From assembly GCA_963851045.1 (NCBI GenBank), contig CAWKNC010000002.1, positions 1,240,001 to 1,304,000 on the forward strand: 64,000 nt of DNA, in the 5' to 3' direction. The translations under genes and the position numbers were made by a program. Origin of the DNA: WHSW01 sp963851045. GTDB lineage: Bacteria; Actinomycetota; Thermoleophilia; Solirubrobacterales; 70-9. Positions 62,424-64,000 of the stretch are shown here, in pieces; the first letter of the stretch is position 1; each line of letters begins with the position of its first letter. The notes under the pieces are model-generated. The model was not told the DNA's origin. It saw only the letters and a list, made by a program, of their open reading frames with translations, and did no database searches.

Positions 62424-63068
62424 CTAGGAGCTCGGAGGACCAGCGAACCCCGGTCCGCCGGGGCCGCCACCCGGACCAACGGGCCCGGGACCGTGTGGTC
62501 CGCCGGCGCCCTCGCCCATCTCCGGGCGCTCATCGGACTCCAGGCGCTCACGGATCTCGTCGGCGCGGTCAGCGTCGATGTCGCCGGCCTCAACCGCCTG
62601 GTCGAGTCGGTCGAGCATCTCGGCCCTGCGCTCGGCGAATTCGGCCTCGCGGGCTGATTCCAGCGCCGTCGTCGCGGCGTCCTCGTCGATGCCGAGCTCC
62701 TCCGCCAGGGTTGCAGCCAGCGATTCCGGATCCGGCTGCTCACCGGCCTCGACGGCCTCGCGCATCTGCTCGTGGGCGCTGTCGAGTGCGTCAGCGACCG
62801 CATCGGCATCCACGCCGTCGAGCTCCGCGGCGATCGCCTCGGCCTGCGCCGCGGTCATCTCGCTGCGCCTCTCCTCGGCGACCGCGTCCAGCGCGCGCTC
62901 GACCTCGCCCGTGTTGACGCCCTCGAGCTCGGAGGCGAGGTCCGCCGCAAGCTCGTCCTTGGCGTCGCCGCCAAGCAACGGGCCGCCGCCTCCCGCCGCA
63001 ACCGCTGTACCTGTCGTGCCGATCGCCACCGCGGCGAGGCCGATTGCCACCTTCTTTTTGATGCTCAT
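62424..63068 (-). CDS. Secreted alpha-helical acidic protein with Gly/Pro tail
   Basis: A 214-residue exported protein. The signal peptide (KKKVAIGLAAVAIGTTGTAVAA) leads to helical repeats rich in Glu/Asp/Ala (for example DAVADALDSAHEQMREAVEAG and EIRERLESD) and a C-terminal Gly/Pro stretch. ATG 63068 has AAAGGACG upstream. The repeats could bind metal or act as a spacer. It lies just upstream of the two-component genes and may be their target or sensor partner. Confidence 0.75.
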   Translation of the reverse strand: MSIKKKVAIGLAAVAIGTTGTAVAAGGGGPLLGGDAKDELAADLASELEGVNTGEVERALDAVAEERRSEMTAAQAEAIAAELDGVDADAVADALDSAHEQMREAVEAGEQPDPESLAATLAEELGIDEDAATTALESAREAEFAERRAEMLDRLDQAVEAGDIDADRADEIRERLESDERPEMGEGAGGPHGPGPVGPGGGPGGPGFAGPPSS

Positions 63069-63196
63069 TCGCTTCGTCCTTTCGGTTCGTTGTTTGACCA
63101 TGAACCGATGGTCGAGGGCGAAGCTAGGAGCAGGCTGGGAGAAGCCTTCGACCTGCCTGAGACCCGCGGCAAGGGGCCGAGTTGGCAACGATCGCT

Positions 63197-64000
63197 CTAG
63201 CCCGCCGGCGGTGCGCCCTGGGGAGGTCCAGCGTCCACAGAACCCTGCCCCTCCTCGACCAGCCCCATGAAACAGCTCAGCACTGCGTTCTCCTCGGGCG
63301 GGTTCGCGTGGTAGTGGTAGCCGAGTGCCTCGGTCTCATGGCCACCGCACTCGTCGAGGTCTGAAGGCTCCTCGCCCGCGCTGTACGGGCTGTGGATCGC
63401 GAAACCATCCATCGCGATTGCAAAGGCCTTCGTCTCGCCCTCCTCTGCCTCGCCAACCTCAGAGCAGTCCGTCGCCGCATGAACGTGATAGCCCTCGACC
63501 GGGTTGATATGGCCACCGCAGTCGTCGAAGGCGGCGATCGTGTAGGCGCCGAGAATCGCGTCGACCGGAGCCGAAGGATCAATGACCGTTCCGTTGAGGG
63601 TGACGCCCACTTGGCCGCTGATCTGCGTGGCGGCGGCGGTGTTGGTCGGGTCGTCCGGGATCAGGTAGGTCGCCGCGACGGGCTCTTCACCGTCGAGGAA
63701 CTCGATCTGGCCCTCGACGCAGTAGTTCTCGTACTCCTCGGCGACATCGGGGCGAGCCGCGGCTTCGAATGCTTCTTTTGTGTCGGTTACCCGCACGGTC
63801 CCATCGTCCTCGTAGAGCTTCCAGTTGGGGTCGTCGTAGATCTCGGCGAGGCTGGCGATGAACTCGCCATCGGCGTCGTAGAGGTTCTCGCCATCGAGCC
63901 AGATGCCGGCGTCCTTCTTGCTCGTCGAGGTCGTCTCGGGGCAGAACGGCCCGATCTCCGCGTTGGCCGGCGCTCCGGCGATCGTCACTTCATTGCAGGT
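63197..64000 (-). CDS. YHYH-domain secreted protein, N-terminus cut by window end
   Basis: A reading frame of more than 267 residues, open at the window end. It contains YHYH-family segments: GHINPVEGYHVHAATDCSE, IAMDGFAIHSPYS and GYHYHANPPEENAVLSCFMG, with paired cysteines. In YHYH proteins the His-rich segments suggest metal binding, but the function is not established. An acidic composition and disulfide-type cysteines imply an extracytoplasmic location; the signal peptide would lie beyond the window. Confidence 0.82.
   Translation of the reverse strand, partial: TCNEVTIAGAPANAEIGPFCPETTSTSKKDAGIWLDGENLYDADGEFIASLAEIYDDPNWKLYEDDGTVRVTDTKEAFEAAARPDVAEEYENYCVEGQIEFLDGEEPVAATYLIPDDPTNTAAATQISGQVGVTLNGTVIDPSAPVDAILGAYTIAAFDDCGGHINPVEGYHVHAATDCSEVGEAEEGETKAFAIAMDGFAIHSPYSAGEEPSDLDECGGHETEALGYHYHANPPEENAVLSCFMGLVEEGQGSVDAGPPQGAPPAG

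Noticed and set aside
1..64000. CRISPR arrays, rRNA genes, insertion sequences, prophage
   Set aside because: No regularly spaced repeats, rRNA signatures, transposases or phage genes were seen.

Overview
The window is GC-rich, densely packed actinobacterial chromosome. Shikimate genes are interleaved with a full type IV pilus locus, and efp-nusB lie nearby. A DUF559/AbiEi-type gene and many GTG/TTG starts with 4-bp stop/start overlaps add to the picture. Together these suggest the class Thermoleophilia (Solirubrobacterales-like); this is an inference, since no rRNA gene is present. Most genes lie on the minus strand.

Positions 1-17033 hold a minus-strand catabolic and uptake island. An IclR-type regulator comes first. 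It is followed by an ABC importer (NMT1/SsuA-like binding protein, ATPase, permease), an ATZ/TRZ-type amidohydrolase, an FAD oxidoreductase, an O-methyltransferase-like protein, a ThDP enzyme, a class III aminotransferase, a TIM-barrel isomerase, a Gfo/Idh/MocA dehydrogenase and an aldehyde dehydrogenase. After a second operator-like palindrome come another amidohydrolase, a BMP-family lipoprotein and the start of a second ABC ATPase. Almost every junction is a 4-bp overlap. The substrate is unknown; a nitrogenous ring or amino compound is plausible.

Positions 17046-23779 hold nusB with a small partner, a DUF559 gene bracketed by repeats whose palindromic cores are in opposite orientation, efp, and a few peptidase and small-protein genes.

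Positions 22676-48097 form the core locus. In transcription order it runs alaS, ruvX, mltG, aroE, pilB, pilT, pilC; then, after an inserted plus-strand block (36359-38551), pilin, three minor prepilins, prepilin peptidase, pilM, pilN, pilO, a pilP-like gene, aroC, an aroK-aroB fusion, aroQ and pepQ. The pilin mRNA leader carries a convincing class I cyclic di-GMP riboswitch, preceded by a sigma-28/WhiG-like promoter. Downstream of the aptamer is an alternative pairing segment and a hairpin over the Shine-Dalgarno. This is the most interesting system in the window.

Positions 48130-58055 hold an IscU-like/MnmA fusion, a membrane-anchored protein preceded by a highly structured leader, aspS, hisS, a metallo-hydrolase, a formiminotransferase-like gene, an M29-like aminopeptidase and a histone-deacetylase-family hydrolase. 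Positions 58188-64000 hold tRNA-Met(CAT), a repeat-rich stretch with a decayed gene, a winged-helix regulator with a membrane protein, a two-component system and two secreted proteins, the last cut by the window end.

Several genes carry single-base indels (isomerase near 5690, ThDP enzyme near 7840-7870, pilX-like gene near 31880, gene remnant near 58667, perhaps 37420). Four of the five sites look like one-base insertions, so sequence error should be excluded before reading them as decay.
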